Below, piece by piece: positions 5,568 to 11,360 of a stretch of DNA of 13,188 bases. This stretch comes from CAZHMB01 sp964533515. Lineage in GTDB: Archaea; Nanobdellota; Nanobdellia; Pacearchaeales; GW2011-AR1. The notes under the pieces are model-generated. The model did no database searches. It was not told the DNA's origin and was given only the letters and a program-made list of their open reading frames with translations. Each line of letters opens with the position of its first letter. Positions within the stretch are counted from its first letter, which is position 1. The stretch covers positions 1 to 13,188 of the forward strand of contig CAZHMB010000016.1 of the NCBI GenBank assembly GCA_964533515.1, written 5' to 3'. The translations under genes and the position numbers were made by a program.

Positions 5568-5936
5568 TTAATATTTCTTAACGCAATCACAAGGCTTAAG
5601 TCCCTTATTCATCGCAGAATCCTTTGATTTGAAAGTTATTTTTTTATTCGGCAAAATTTGTTTCGCAAAAGGGCAATCTAGCAAATGGAATTTCTTAGCA
5701 GTCTTCGAAGCAACATAAGTCACTTTCTTAGATTTTGGAGCTTTGGGTTTTTCAGAAGCTATAGCAGCAGTCTGTTCAAGATCTTTACTCAACTCAATAT
5801 CCTTCTCCATCAAACTAGAAATTATATTCCACAAATCCTCATAACGCTTTTCGCTATCCAAAATTCGATTCTGCAAACCAATTATATCTTTCTTAACTCT
5901 CTCAAAAGATTTCCTAAGATTTTTGTCGCTTAACAT
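5568..5936 (-). CDS. Coiled-coil protein with C-terminal Ada-like zinc-binding domain
   Basis: The first 55 or so of 122 residues form a long amphipathic helix with heptad pattern (LRKSFERVKKDIIGLQNRIL), probably coiled coil. After a Lys/Pro linker, residues 72-122 (TYVASKTAKKFHLLDCPFAKQI...GLKPCDCVKKY) match the small domain with conserved H/C...C...C.C found in Ada-type metal-binding and nuclease-associated domains; H84, C88, C116 and C118 would be the ligands. No catalytic domain is attached. It is the promoter-proximal gene of the four-gene cluster, with TATATAAA 25 nt upstream of the ATG. Function is unknown; a scaffold or DNA/protein-binding role is a guess. Confidence 0.8.
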   Translation of the reverse strand: MLSDKNLRKSFERVKKDIIGLQNRILDSEKRYEDLWNIISSLMEKDIELSKDLEQTAAIASEKPKAPKSKKVTYVASKTAKKFHLLDCPFAKQILPNKKITFKSKDSAMNKGLKPCDCVKKY

Positions 5937-5957
5937 ATTTTTTATATAAATTTCCAG

Positions 5958-5965
5958 TATATAAA
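5958..5965 (-). promoter_or_regulatory. TATA box of the four-gene cluster
   Basis: On the minus strand TTTATATA, centred about 25 nt upstream of the ATG at 5936. It is back-to-back with the plus-strand promoter at 6005-6012. Confidence 0.6.
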
Positions 5966-6004
5966 CTTTTCGCTTGTAGTAATTTTAAAAGGGTTACAAG
6001 AAGA

Positions 6005-6012
6005 TTTTTAAA
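6005..6012 (+). promoter_or_regulatory. TATA box of the 111-residue gene
   Basis: TTTTTAAA centred about 25 nt before the ATG at 6034, implying a leaderless transcript. Confidence 0.6.
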
Positions 6013-6033
6013 CATCCCTTTGCAAAATCTAGA

Positions 6034-6369
6034 ATGACCACAGTAGTATCAGTTACGTATAGATTTTCAAACAAAAAAGACCCAAAAGATATTTTAATGA
6101 ATTCAACAACTCCTGAGTTTCCTTTGTCTTTGGGAGGAAGACCAGAACATCTATCCACAAAAGGAACGCCGGGAAACGAAACTATAACCCATGAAGTCCG
6201 CCCCGGAAGAGTCGTACAACAATTTGAAGGCTATCATTTTGATACGCTAGTAATTGAAAATTCATCCATTGGAAATTTAAGGAGACTCGCAAGAGACTTA
6301 CGATTGCCCGAATTCAAGTATGAACAAATACACCAAGTAAGCCCCCCCGAATCTCCAGCAACAATTTAA
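6034..6369 (+). CDS. Unrecognised 111-residue protein
   Basis: No family is recognised. The protein is soluble and slightly basic in the middle, with no cysteines, signal or membrane segment. It begins with a strand-like TTVVSVTYRFS and has a C-terminal half with GYHFDTLVIENSSIGNLRRLARDLRLPEF, a plausible strand-helix unit. The correctly spaced TATA box upstream and the absence of any competing frame support a real gene. Its stop codon lies inside the TATA box of gatB. Confidence 0.65.
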   Translation: MTTVVSVTYRFSNKKDPKDILMNSTTPEFPLSLGGRPEHLSTKGTPGNETITHEVRPGRVVQQFEGYHFDTLVIENSSIGNLRRLARDLRLPEFKYEQIHQVSPPESPATI

Positions 6370-6373
6370 TAAA
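6365..6373 (+). promoter_or_regulatory. TATA box of gatB, overlapping the upstream stop codon
   Basis: TTTAATAAA centred 26 nt before the gatB ATG. The TAA at 6367-6369 of the preceding gene is part of this box. Confidence 0.55.
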
Positions 6374-6394
6374 CCCCCAATTCTTAATCAATTT

Positions 6395-7774
6395 ATGGAA
6401 GAAAAATTAAAAATAGGTTTGGAAATCCATGGATACATCGATACTGAAGAAAAACTTTTCTGTAGTTGTAAAGCAATTCACGGAGCAAAAGATTCAAAAC
6501 CAAATGAACACATCTGCCCAATCTGCACCGGCCAACCAGGAAGTAAACCTGAACTTCCAAATAAAAAAGCAGTAGATAAAGCAATAGAAATCTCACTTAT
6601 ACTAAACTGTAAAATAAATTCTAAATTGCCCTGGCAAAGAAAACATTATTCCTGGCCAGACCTTCCAAAAGGATATCAAAACACTTTGTCCGGACCGCAT
6701 GCTTTTCCAATAGGAATAAAAGGAAAGTTCGAAGGCATAGGAATAACTGAATGCCATCTTGAAGAAGATCCCGCAGCATGGAACCCCAAAACAGGAGAAA
6801 TAGATTATAACCGTTCAGGAAGTCCCTTAATTGAAATAGTAACCGATCCAGACTTCACATCAAAAGAACAGGTAGCAGAATGGCTAAAAACTTTAAAGGC
6901 AACTTTAGGCTACATAAAAGCAATAGACAAAAAAGCGGGCCTAAAAGCAGATGTTAACGTTTCTCTTCCGAATCAAGATGGAAAAAGAATTGAAATAAAA
7001 AATGTTAATTCAATAAAAAATATCGTTAGAGCAATCCAAGTAGAATCGGATAGACAAAAGAAAGAAGGTGCCGCAAAAGAACAGGAAACTAGAAGATTCG
7101 ATGAAAAAACAGAAACAACTTCTAAGATGAGATCAAAAGAAAACGCAGAAGATTACAGATTTATTTCAGATCCAGATTTACCAATAATTAATATTCAAAA
7201 AACAAGAATTGATAATTTAAAGAAACAACTTCCTGAAACACCAAAAGAAAAACTTTCCAAGTTAATCAAGAAACATAAAATCCAAAAAGGTGATGCAGAG
7301 ATTCTAACAAAAAATCTAGACCTTGTTGAGCTATTTGAATCTGTTGTCAAAAAGATAAACCCAAAAACGGCATTGAGATGGACAATTGTTGAACTTCCTG
7401 CTGTTTTAAATTACAACAAACTTACTCTTGCAGATGAGGGACTAGAAATTCTAGAAGAACATTTTGTAAAGCTCCTTAATTTCTTAGATAAAGGAAAGTT
7501 AACAGAACACAAGGCCAGAGAAATCCTGAGAAAGTTTATTCCAAAATCTTTTGATCCAGAAAAAGAAGTTAAGAAATCTGGAAAAATCTCAGACAGTTCA
7601 GAAATAGAAAAAGTTTGCGACAAAGTAATAAAAGAAAATGGAAAAGCTGTTGAAGATTTTAAATCGGGAAATGCTTCAAGCTTAAATTTTCTAATCGGCC
7701 AGGTAATGAAACATTCAAAAGGCAGAGCAGATGTAAAAAAGGTCAAAGAGATTCTCGAAAAGAGAATCAAATAA
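6395..7774 (+). CDS. gatB: Aspartyl/glutamyl-tRNA amidotransferase subunit B (GatB)
   Basis: GatB carries the kinase/transamidation site of tRNA-dependent amidotransferases: it activates mischarged Asp-tRNA(Asn) or Glu-tRNA(Gln) with ATP and amidates it. Seen: GLEIH (8-12), a zinc site C23, C25, C41, C44, HYSWPDLPKGYQNT, HLEEDP, DYNRSGSPLIEIVTDPDF, RIEIKNVNS, EDYRFISDPDLP, then a helical YqeY-like tail to residue 459. The length fits GatB (about 470). GatE, the GatD partner, is about 620 residues because of an AspRS-like insertion, which is absent here: NAEDYRF follows the cradle directly. So this is a GatB of a GatCAB complex, or less likely a shortened GatE. gatA and gatC are not in the window. 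Confidence 0.88.
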   Translation: MEEKLKIGLEIHGYIDTEEKLFCSCKAIHGAKDSKPNEHICPICTGQPGSKPELPNKKAVDKAIEISLILNCKINSKLPWQRKHYSWPDLPKGYQNTLSGPHAFPIGIKGKFEGIGITECHLEEDPAAWNPKTGEIDYNRSGSPLIEIVTDPDFTSKEQVAEWLKTLKATLGYIKAIDKKAGLKADVNVSLPNQDGKRIEIKNVNSIKNIVRAIQVESDRQKKEGAAKEQETRRFDEKTETTSKMRSKENAEDYRFISDPDLPIINIQKTRIDNLKKQLPETPKEKLSKLIKKHKIQKGDAEILTKNLDLVELFESVVKKINPKTALRWTIVELPAVLNYNKLTLADEGLEILEEHFVKLLNFLDKGKLTEHKAREILRKFIPKSFDPEKEVKKSGKISDSSEIEKVCDKVIKENGKAVEDFKSGNASSLNFLIGQVMKHSKGRADVKKVKEILEKRIK

Positions 7775-7891
7775 ATGAGCTCGCGAGTCCTAAAAATTCT
7801 AAGAGAATTTTGGGAACATTCAACTTCAAATAGCAAGTTGAAGTGATTCAAACCTCTTCTCGGTTCTCATCCACTCCTATGAGCTCGCGAG
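7775..7891 (-). repeat. tRNA-Arg 3'-end direct repeat flanking a 91-nt spacer
   Basis: The 13-mer ATGAGCTCGCGAG occurs at 7775-7787 and again at 7879-7891, where it is the 3' end of tRNA-Arg read on the plus strand. The period is 104 bp. The far copy begins directly after the gatB stop codon. The spacer contains two perfect 8-bp hairpins, 7793-7811 (AAAATTCT/AGAATTTT) and 7819-7842 (TTCAACTT/AAGTTGAA). It does not contain the 37-nt core seen behind tRNA-Asn and tRNA-Lys, but shares the short GAGAACC...AGGTT block with the tRNA-Asn spacer. Confidence 0.8.
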
Positions 7892-7951
7892 GATTCGAAC
7901 CTCGATCAACAGGGCCGAAACCTGTCATTCTATCCATTGAACTACGAGCCC
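7880..7951 (-). tRNA. tRNA-Arg (anticodon UCG)
   Basis: Cloverleaf read on the minus strand: acceptor GGGCTCG/CGAGCTC (one G-T pair), D stem GTTC/GAAT, anticodon stem ACAGG/CCTGT with loop TTTCGGC (anticodon TCG), T arm CGAGG TTCGAAT CCTCG, discriminator A. 72 nt without encoded CCA. A in the D loop agrees with arginine identity. A TATA-like CTTTAATT lies about 30 nt upstream (7979-7986). Confidence 0.93.
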
Positions 7952-8111
7952 AACTAATAGTTTAAAAAAATTAGACTAATTAAAGTTTTCTTTTATCCTA
8001 CTCTGTGTAGAACCTACTGACATATGTCTATGGGGAGCACACTACTCCGTATAATTAACGAGTGTTTTTAATCACATAAATCTTTAAAAAAACATCTTCC
8101 AGTCTTTTACT
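7952..8111. other. Intergenic region between tRNA-Arg and the 171-residue gene
   Basis: It holds the promoters of the two divergent genes and a stretch, 7999-8056, with small inverted repeats (CTAC tctgt GTAG; GACATATGTC; GGAG cacacta CTCC). TTTAAAA at 8083-8089 is centred 26 nt before the ATG at 8112. No gene is supported in the middle part. Confidence 0.5.
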
Positions 8112-8627
8112 ATGGTAGTTGAATGGTTGAGAGTTGAGTGGTTAAGTTTTGGGGCATTGGGAATCTACGCCTTTCTTACTTACTTGATAGCAAGGGATAT
8201 TTACAATCCTTTAGTTTCTTTTGCACTTCAACAAAGAGAACTTACCCATCTTGATTTCAATATGGTAAACAAGAGTAAGGTTGAAGTCGAAGTTTTTGGT
8301 AAATTATGGTCTAATGCGGAAGGGGAGTTATTTGAATTTAGAGATAATGGTTTTTATAATGATGGAAAGCATTGGATACTGCAACCATTCACAAGCGGAC
8401 ATGGACATTTTGATTTAAAAGGTTTAGAGAATGAAGATGGATTGAAGATTGAAGATTTTGTTAAAAATAAAAAGATACCTTCAATAGAATTTAATTTGCA
8501 GATAAAATATAGAAGGGTCGCGAAGAATTGGTTATTTAAAAAAATCATAAAAAGTAAATGGAAAATAACCTCCCCCCAGAATTTTATTTATGATTTTAAT
8601 GAAAATCTTTTTTGGCTGAACGTATAA
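8112..8627 (+). CDS. Unrecognised membrane-anchored protein
   Basis: Not recognised. The 171 residues have one N-terminal hydrophobic segment (about 11-28, LSFGALGIYAFLTYLIAR), followed by a soluble domain that looks rich in beta strands: VEVEVFGKLW, GELFEFRDNGFY, IPSIEFNLQIKYRRV, and a C-terminal FIYDFNENLFWLNV. A single-pass protein with the domain on one face of the membrane is the simplest reading. It starts 26 nt after a TATA box, with no leader. It converges on the next gene across a hairpin at 8640-8664. Confidence 0.7.
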   Translation: MVVEWLRVEWLSFGALGIYAFLTYLIARDIYNPLVSFALQQRELTHLDFNMVNKSKVEVEVFGKLWSNAEGELFEFRDNGFYNDGKHWILQPFTSGHGHFDLKGLENEDGLKIEDFVKNKKIPSIEFNLQIKYRRVAKNWLFKKIIKSKWKITSPQNFIYDFNENLFWLNV

Positions 8628-8639
8628 TTAACTTGTTTT

Positions 8640-8664
8640 ATTAGATTTTTTAAAAAATCCTAAT
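8640..8664. terminator. Possible bidirectional terminator hairpin
   Basis: ATTAG, then ATTTTTT, then AAAAAAT, then an unpaired C and CTAAT: a near-perfect inverted repeat with T-runs on both strands between two convergent genes. Confidence 0.5.
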
Positions 8665-8693
8665 CGGTGGGTTGAATTGATTGAGATGGGTTG

Positions 8694-8903
8694 TTAATGT
8701 TTCCTCTTTCGTTCTAATCCAGCTAATACAAAGAATAGAATCATCGAAGGATAAGAAATATAAATTATTGCTGAAAGAATACCATTTCTTACAGAAAAAT
8801 AATTACTACTATCTAACGCCACAGCATTCCCAATAATAATCGGAAGGAAGAATAGTAATATTAGAAAAAAGAAGCCAACAGCCATATATTGTTTATGATT
8901 CAT
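8694..8903 (-). CDS. Unrecognised 69-residue membrane protein
   Basis: A very small protein with two membrane segments, VGFFFLILLFFLPIIIGNAVAL (about 9-30) and GILSAIIYISYPSMILFFVLAGL (about 41-63), joined by a short loop DSSNYFSVRN and closed by a basic ERKRKH tail, which would be on the inside. No conserved motif is recognised. CTTTAAG at 8925-8931 is centred 25 nt before the ATG. Being short, it is less certain than its neighbours, but the correctly placed promoter supports it. Confidence 0.6.
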   Translation of the reverse strand: MNHKQYMAVGFFFLILLFFLPIIIGNAVALDSSNYFSVRNGILSAIIYISYPSMILFFVLAGLERKRKH

Positions 8904-8982
8904 AGTTAATTAAGTATTTTAAAGCTTAAAGATATATCTATTAACACCCGTTAATTATACAAAGTACTTTTATCCAAAATTC

Positions 8983-9552
8983 TCACGCAGAAGTAATTCC
9001 TTTAAGCGGTTTCATCCTTTTTTCTTTCCACTTATTGAAATACAAAATTCTATCCATCTCCGGCCCGGACTTCTTCTTGGAACTTGTTCCTCGAGCCTCA
9101 GAAGCATAACCCACCGGGATTAAAGCTTCAACATGAGCATCTTCAGGAATTCCAAGGATACTCCTAACTTGACCCTCAACAAAATAACCCACCCAGCAAG
9201 CACCCATTTTCTTTTCCTCAACAGCCAATAAAATATTTTGTATCGCCGCCCCTGCTTGCTGTCTAACATAAACCTCTCCTTGATCACCATAAGCATTAAC
9301 AGTTCTACTCGGAACTGAGCAAACAACAATAACATGACTTGTTTGATTAACAAAATTCTGTTGAGCCGCTTCAGAAAGTTTTTCAATCTTCTCCGCGTCG
9401 TCAACAATAATAAATTTCAAGCTAAAATTCCCTCCAGCCATCGGAGCATAACGAGCTGCATCAACACATTCTATAACATCTCTCCAATCTGTTTTCTTTG
9501 AAGAAAATTTCCTGACGCTCTTCCTATTTTGAATTGCTTTGATAACTTCCAT
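8983..9552 (-). CDS. Nitroreductase-family FMN-dependent oxidoreductase
   Basis: These flavin enzymes use NAD(P)H to reduce nitro compounds, quinones or other acceptors. Seen: 189 residues with the family start VIKAIQNRKSVRKFSSKKTDWRDVIECVDAARYAPMAGGNFSLKFIIVDD (the RKSVRKF phosphate-binding region and the APMAGG stretch), then AGAAIQNILLAVEEKKMGACWVGYF, IPEDAHVEALIPVGYA. The substrate cannot be told from sequence. A TATA box (9574-9580) is centred 25 nt before the ATG. The gene is read in the same direction as tRNA-Asn, downstream of the tRNA and its repeat. Confidence 0.88.
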   Translation of the reverse strand: MEVIKAIQNRKSVRKFSSKKTDWRDVIECVDAARYAPMAGGNFSLKFIIVDDAEKIEKLSEAAQQNFVNQTSHVIVVCSVPSRTVNAYGDQGEVYVRQQAGAAIQNILLAVEEKKMGACWVGYFVEGQVRSILGIPEDAHVEALIPVGYASEARGTSSKKKSGPEMDRILYFNKWKEKRMKPLKGITSA

Positions 9553-9594
9553 AATTTATTCAAAGAAACAGAGTTTATAAGATTTTTGAATAGG

Positions 9595-9728
9595 CAAACG
9601 TCCCGAGGGGGGCAGCTCCCAAGCCCGCTCGAGATTTTTCAAATTTACTTTCAGAATATAATCTCGCGAACTTGCTCGTCGAACCTAGGTTCTCGCCCAA
9701 CAATTAACCCAAACGTCCCGAGGAGGGC
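9595..9728 (-). repeat. tRNA-Asn 3'-end direct repeat flanking a 96-nt spacer
   Basis: A 19-nt sequence, CAAACGTCCCGAGG followed by one variable base and GGGC, occurs at 9595-9613 and 9710-9728 (18 of 19 identical; plus strand). The second copy is the 3' end of tRNA-Asn including its discriminator and four flanking bases. The period is 115 bp. In tRNA direction the spacer holds GAACCTAGGTTC, the 37-nt core, and GCGGGCTTGGGAGC. CGAGATT in the core can pair with AATCTCG 23 nt further on. Confidence 0.82.
9642..9678 (-). repeat. 37-nt core repeat, copy behind tRNA-Asn
   Basis: Identical over all 37 nt to 11270-11306, read in tRNA direction in both cases. It starts CGAGCAAGTTCGCGAG and ends GAAAGTAAATT. 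Antisense translation of it gives the peptide IYFQNIISRTC, which can show up as a false protein. Confidence 0.88.
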
Positions 9729-9786
9729 TCGAACCTCCGACATTACGGTTAACAGCCGTACGCTCTACCTGCTGAGCTATCGGGAC
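9714..9786 (-). tRNA. tRNA-Asn (anticodon GUU)
   Basis: Minus strand: acceptor GTCCCGA/TCGGGAC, D stem GCTC/GAGC, anticodon stem TACGG/CCGTA with loop CTGTTAA (anticodon GTT), T arm GGAGG TTCGAGC CCTCC, discriminator G as expected for Asn. 73 nt, no encoded CCA. A TATA-like box lies about 30 nt upstream (near 9815). If the organism lacks AsnRS, this tRNA would be the substrate of a GatCAB amidotransferase containing the GatB seen here. Confidence 0.95.
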
Positions 9787-9834
9787 ACTTCAAAAATAAA
9801 AAAGAAATGCTTATTTAAAGGTTTTTATACAACC

Positions 9835-10353
9835 CTAATTCAAATCCTTAAATTCCTTTTTCAAACCGAGATCAACTGCATCTTCCGGACGAGATTTCTC
9901 CAGACCCGTATAGACATTAGATTGCTTTGCCCCTTTAACGATCGAAATAACAGCCTCCTGAGCAGCTTTAATATTCACAACGTTTCCAATTATCCCGACC
10001 TTGTTATCTTTGAGTTCAAGAGCACAAGTTGAAAGATCGCTCAATGTTTTCAAAGTTCCGCCTTGTGTCCCAATTATTCTAGAACGAATTCTTCCCATGT
10101 CTCTAGAATGAGTATAGTCCTTTAGGTTCAAAATCTCAAACATAACATCCTCGTTCTTCAAACTCAAGCTTATTTGAAAAGGAAATCCAAAATCCAAAGC
10201 TTCAATTATCTTCTCGGCAACAAATTCATCTTCACCTGCCCCATCTATAAAAACTTCCTTACCCCGATTGGTAATCTTCACAGAAAGTTCCTCTTCAAGT
10301 TTCCTTCTATTCCTCGTTATCCGAGGTATTTTTTCAACAAGTAATTTTCTCAT
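9835..10353 (-). CDS. Archaeal KH-domain protein, Pno1/Dim2-like
   Basis: The archaeal relative of eukaryotic Pno1/Dim2, a KH-domain protein linked to 3'-end maturation of small-subunit rRNA. Seen: 172 residues in two KH-type modules. The first is irregular (RKLEEELSVKITNRGKEVFIDGAGEDEFVAEKIIEALDFGF); the second has the KH signature GRIRSRIIGTQGGTLKTLSDLSTCALELKDNKVGIIGNVVNIKAAQEAVISIVKGAKQSNVY. This matches the universal archaeal KH-domain protein in length and order. It starts with an ATG 25 nt after a TATA box (10375-10381) and is divergent from thioredoxin. Confidence 0.88.
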   Translation of the reverse strand: MRKLLVEKIPRITRNRRKLEEELSVKITNRGKEVFIDGAGEDEFVAEKIIEALDFGFPFQISLSLKNEDVMFEILNLKDYTHSRDMGRIRSRIIGTQGGTLKTLSDLSTCALELKDNKVGIIGNVVNIKAAQEAVISIVKGAKQSNVYTGLEKSRPEDAVDLGLKKEFKDLN

Positions 10354-10374
10354 GATTTATTAAACAAAAACAGA

Positions 10375-10381
10375 TTTATAA
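10375..10381 (-). promoter_or_regulatory. TATA box of the KH-domain protein gene
   Basis: TTATAAA on the minus strand, centred 25 nt before the ATG at 10353. Confidence 0.55.
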
Positions 10382-10404
10382 CTATTTCTATCCAAACCCC
10401 AAAC

Positions 10405-10413
10405 TTTATAAAT
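10405..10413 (+). promoter_or_regulatory. TATA box of the thioredoxin gene
   Basis: TTTATAAAT centred about 31 nt before the ATG at 10440, so a leader of only some five nt is expected. Confidence 0.5.
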
Positions 10414-10439
10414 AATCTTTTTTCTTTTAATAGAGTAAA

Positions 10440-10754
10440 ATGAAAGTTCAAGAATTAACAAATGGGAAATTTGAAGAATTCACAAAATCTGGAACAGTTA
10501 TAATAGATTTTTTCGCAGATTGGTGCATGCCCTGTATGATGATGTCTCCAGTAATAGATACTTTAGCAAAAAAATACGAAGGGAAAATCAAATTCGGAAA
10601 AGTTGATATTTCTGAAAATCAAGAAATTGCTGGAAAATACGGGGTTTCATCAATTCCAAATTTTCTCGTTTTAAAAGACGGCAAAGTTATAGATCAGTTT
10701 GTCGGAAGTTTAGGCGAAGAAGACCTTGAAAACAAAATTAAAAGCGTTTTATAA
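10440..10754 (+). CDS. trx: Thioredoxin
   Basis: A small cytoplasmic dithiol-disulfide reductase. Seen: 104 residues, the family length, with IIDFFADWCMPCMMMSPVIDTLAKKY (active site C29-M30-P31-C32), the VDISENQEIAGKYGVSSIPNF region with the cis-proline P73, and LKDGKVIDQFVGSLGEEDLENKI. The active site is WCMPC rather than the common WCGPC; the residue between the cysteines tunes redox potential, so this may not be a standard thioredoxin. No signal peptide, so it acts inside the cell. A small membrane-protein gene starts 9 nt after its stop codon. Confidence 0.93.
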   Translation: MKVQELTNGKFEEFTKSGTVIIDFFADWCMPCMMMSPVIDTLAKKYEGKIKFGKVDISENQEIAGKYGVSSIPNFLVLKDGKVIDQFVGSLGEEDLENKIKSVL

Positions 10755-10763
10755 AAATTTTAA

Positions 10764-11060
10764 ATGATAGTCCAAATACTTGGAATAATCGACATAATTA
10801 TTGGAACAGTATTTGGAATTCAAGGCCTTGGCCAATGGTTGAATTTTAATTTATTCGCCCCTTCTATTCTTATAGCCCTTGGAATATTTCTTGTAATAAA
10901 AGGTATTTTATTCATCTGGGGATGGGACCCCCTTAGCATCTTAGATATTGTCTGTGGTTTAATACTAATCTCAAGCACAATCTTTGGCTTTCCCATTTTT
11001 ATTTTTTCTATCGTCGGGATTTATCTGATAATAAAAGGTGCAATGAGTTTAGTTGGATAA
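10764..11060 (+). CDS. Unrecognised small polytopic membrane protein
   Basis: The 98 residues are almost wholly hydrophobic, with three or four membrane segments: IVQILGIIDIIIGTVFGIQGL (about 2-22), LFAPSILIALGIFLVIKGILFIW (about 30-52), SILDIVCGLILISSTIFGF and IFIFSIVGIYLIIKGAM (about 57-95). A weak internal repeat is visible, IxIGT/xGIxLxIKGxxxxxG, suggesting a two-fold repeat (LGIFLVIKGILFIWG and VGIYLIIKGAMSLVG). No charged or catalytic residues stand out. It follows thioredoxin by 9 nt and is likely cotranscribed. Confidence 0.75.
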   Translation: MIVQILGIIDIIIGTVFGIQGLGQWLNFNLFAPSILIALGIFLVIKGILFIWGWDPLSILDIVCGLILISSTIFGFPIFIFSIVGIYLIIKGAMSLVG

Positions 11061-11087
11061 AAACTAATAATAAACAAAACCAAATCC

Positions 11088-11095
11088 TTTTTAAA
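11088..11095 (+). promoter_or_regulatory. TATA box of tRNA-Lys
   Basis: TTTTTAAA centred 27 nt before the first base of the tRNA. Confidence 0.55.
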
Positions 11096-11118
11096 CTAAA
11101 ATATCTCTTTCTGTTTAA

Positions 11119-11193
11119 GGTTCCGTAGCTCAGCCTGGCTAGAGCACTGCACTTTTAATGCAGGTGTCGAGGGTTCAAATCCCTTCGGAGCCA
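11119..11193 (+). tRNA. tRNA-Lys (anticodon UUU)
   Basis: Acceptor GGTTCCG/CGGAGCC (one T-G pair), D arm AGCTCAGCCTGGCTAGAGC, anticodon stem CTGCA/TGCAG with loop CTTTTAA (anticodon TTT), T arm GAGGG TTCAAAT CCCTT, discriminator A. 75 nt, no encoded CCA. Confidence 0.95.
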
Positions 11194-11196
11194 TTC

Positions 11197-11220
11197 ATGC
11201 TATCTAAAGATAGCATTTTA
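11197..11220 (+). terminator. Hairpin directly behind tRNA-Lys
   Basis: ATGCTATCT and AGATAGCAT form a nine-base inverted repeat separated by two bases, followed by TTTTA. It may end the tRNA transcript or guide its 3' processing. Confidence 0.5.
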
Positions 11221-11269
11221 TCTCGGATTTTAAGTCACGTAAATTCAAACGAGATTTTTCTTCGAGGGC

Positions 11270-11306
11270 CGAGCAAGTTCGCGAGATTATATTCTGAAAG
11301 TAAATT
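11270..11306 (+). repeat. 37-nt core repeat, copy behind tRNA-Lys
   Basis: Identical over 37 nt to the minus-strand sequence at 9642-9678. Beyond it similarity continues weakly and ends in a shared CTTGGGAGC just before the second tRNA-end copy in both loci. Confidence 0.88.
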
Positions 11307-11360
11307 AAAAAAAGTCTGAGAGAACTTGGGAGCCAAAATCCCTTCGGAGCCATTTTATTT

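Larger units (their letters stand above)
11177..11354 (+). repeat. tRNA-Lys 3'-end direct repeat flanking a 140-nt spacer
   Basis: AAATCCCTTCGGAGCCATT occurs at 11177-11195 (the 3' end of tRNA-Lys) and again, exactly, at 11336-11354, a period of 159 bp. The far copy ends seven nt from the stop codon of the opposing rnp3 gene. The spacer holds a hairpin (11197-11216), the ATCTCG/CGAGAT inverted pair (11220-11225, 11250-11255), the 37-nt core and AACTTGGGAGC. Confidence 0.87.

Noticed and set aside
7411..7851. Minus-strand 146-residue frame opposite the end of gatB
   Set aside because: Ser/Phe/Leu-rich antisense of gatB that also runs into the tRNA-Arg spacer; no promoter or ribosome binding site.
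7999..8056. Box C/D guide RNA upstream of tRNA-Arg
   Set aside because: A CTGA is present but no C box with RTGATGA at the right distance, and only short hairpins.
9529..10032. Plus-strand frame of 167 residues containing IYFQNIISRTC, with a similar peptide in the minus-strand frame 11204-11395
   Set aside because: Both are antisense translations of the 37-nt repeat core and the tRNA-end repeats. The frame also crosses tRNA-Asn and the end of the KH gene. The shared peptide reflects DNA repetition, not a protein family.
7595..11360. CRISPR array or casposon at the repeat-bearing loci
   Set aside because: Repeats come in pairs, not arrays; sequences differ between loci; no cas1-like gene is present; and the spacer ends are not inverted repeats of each other.
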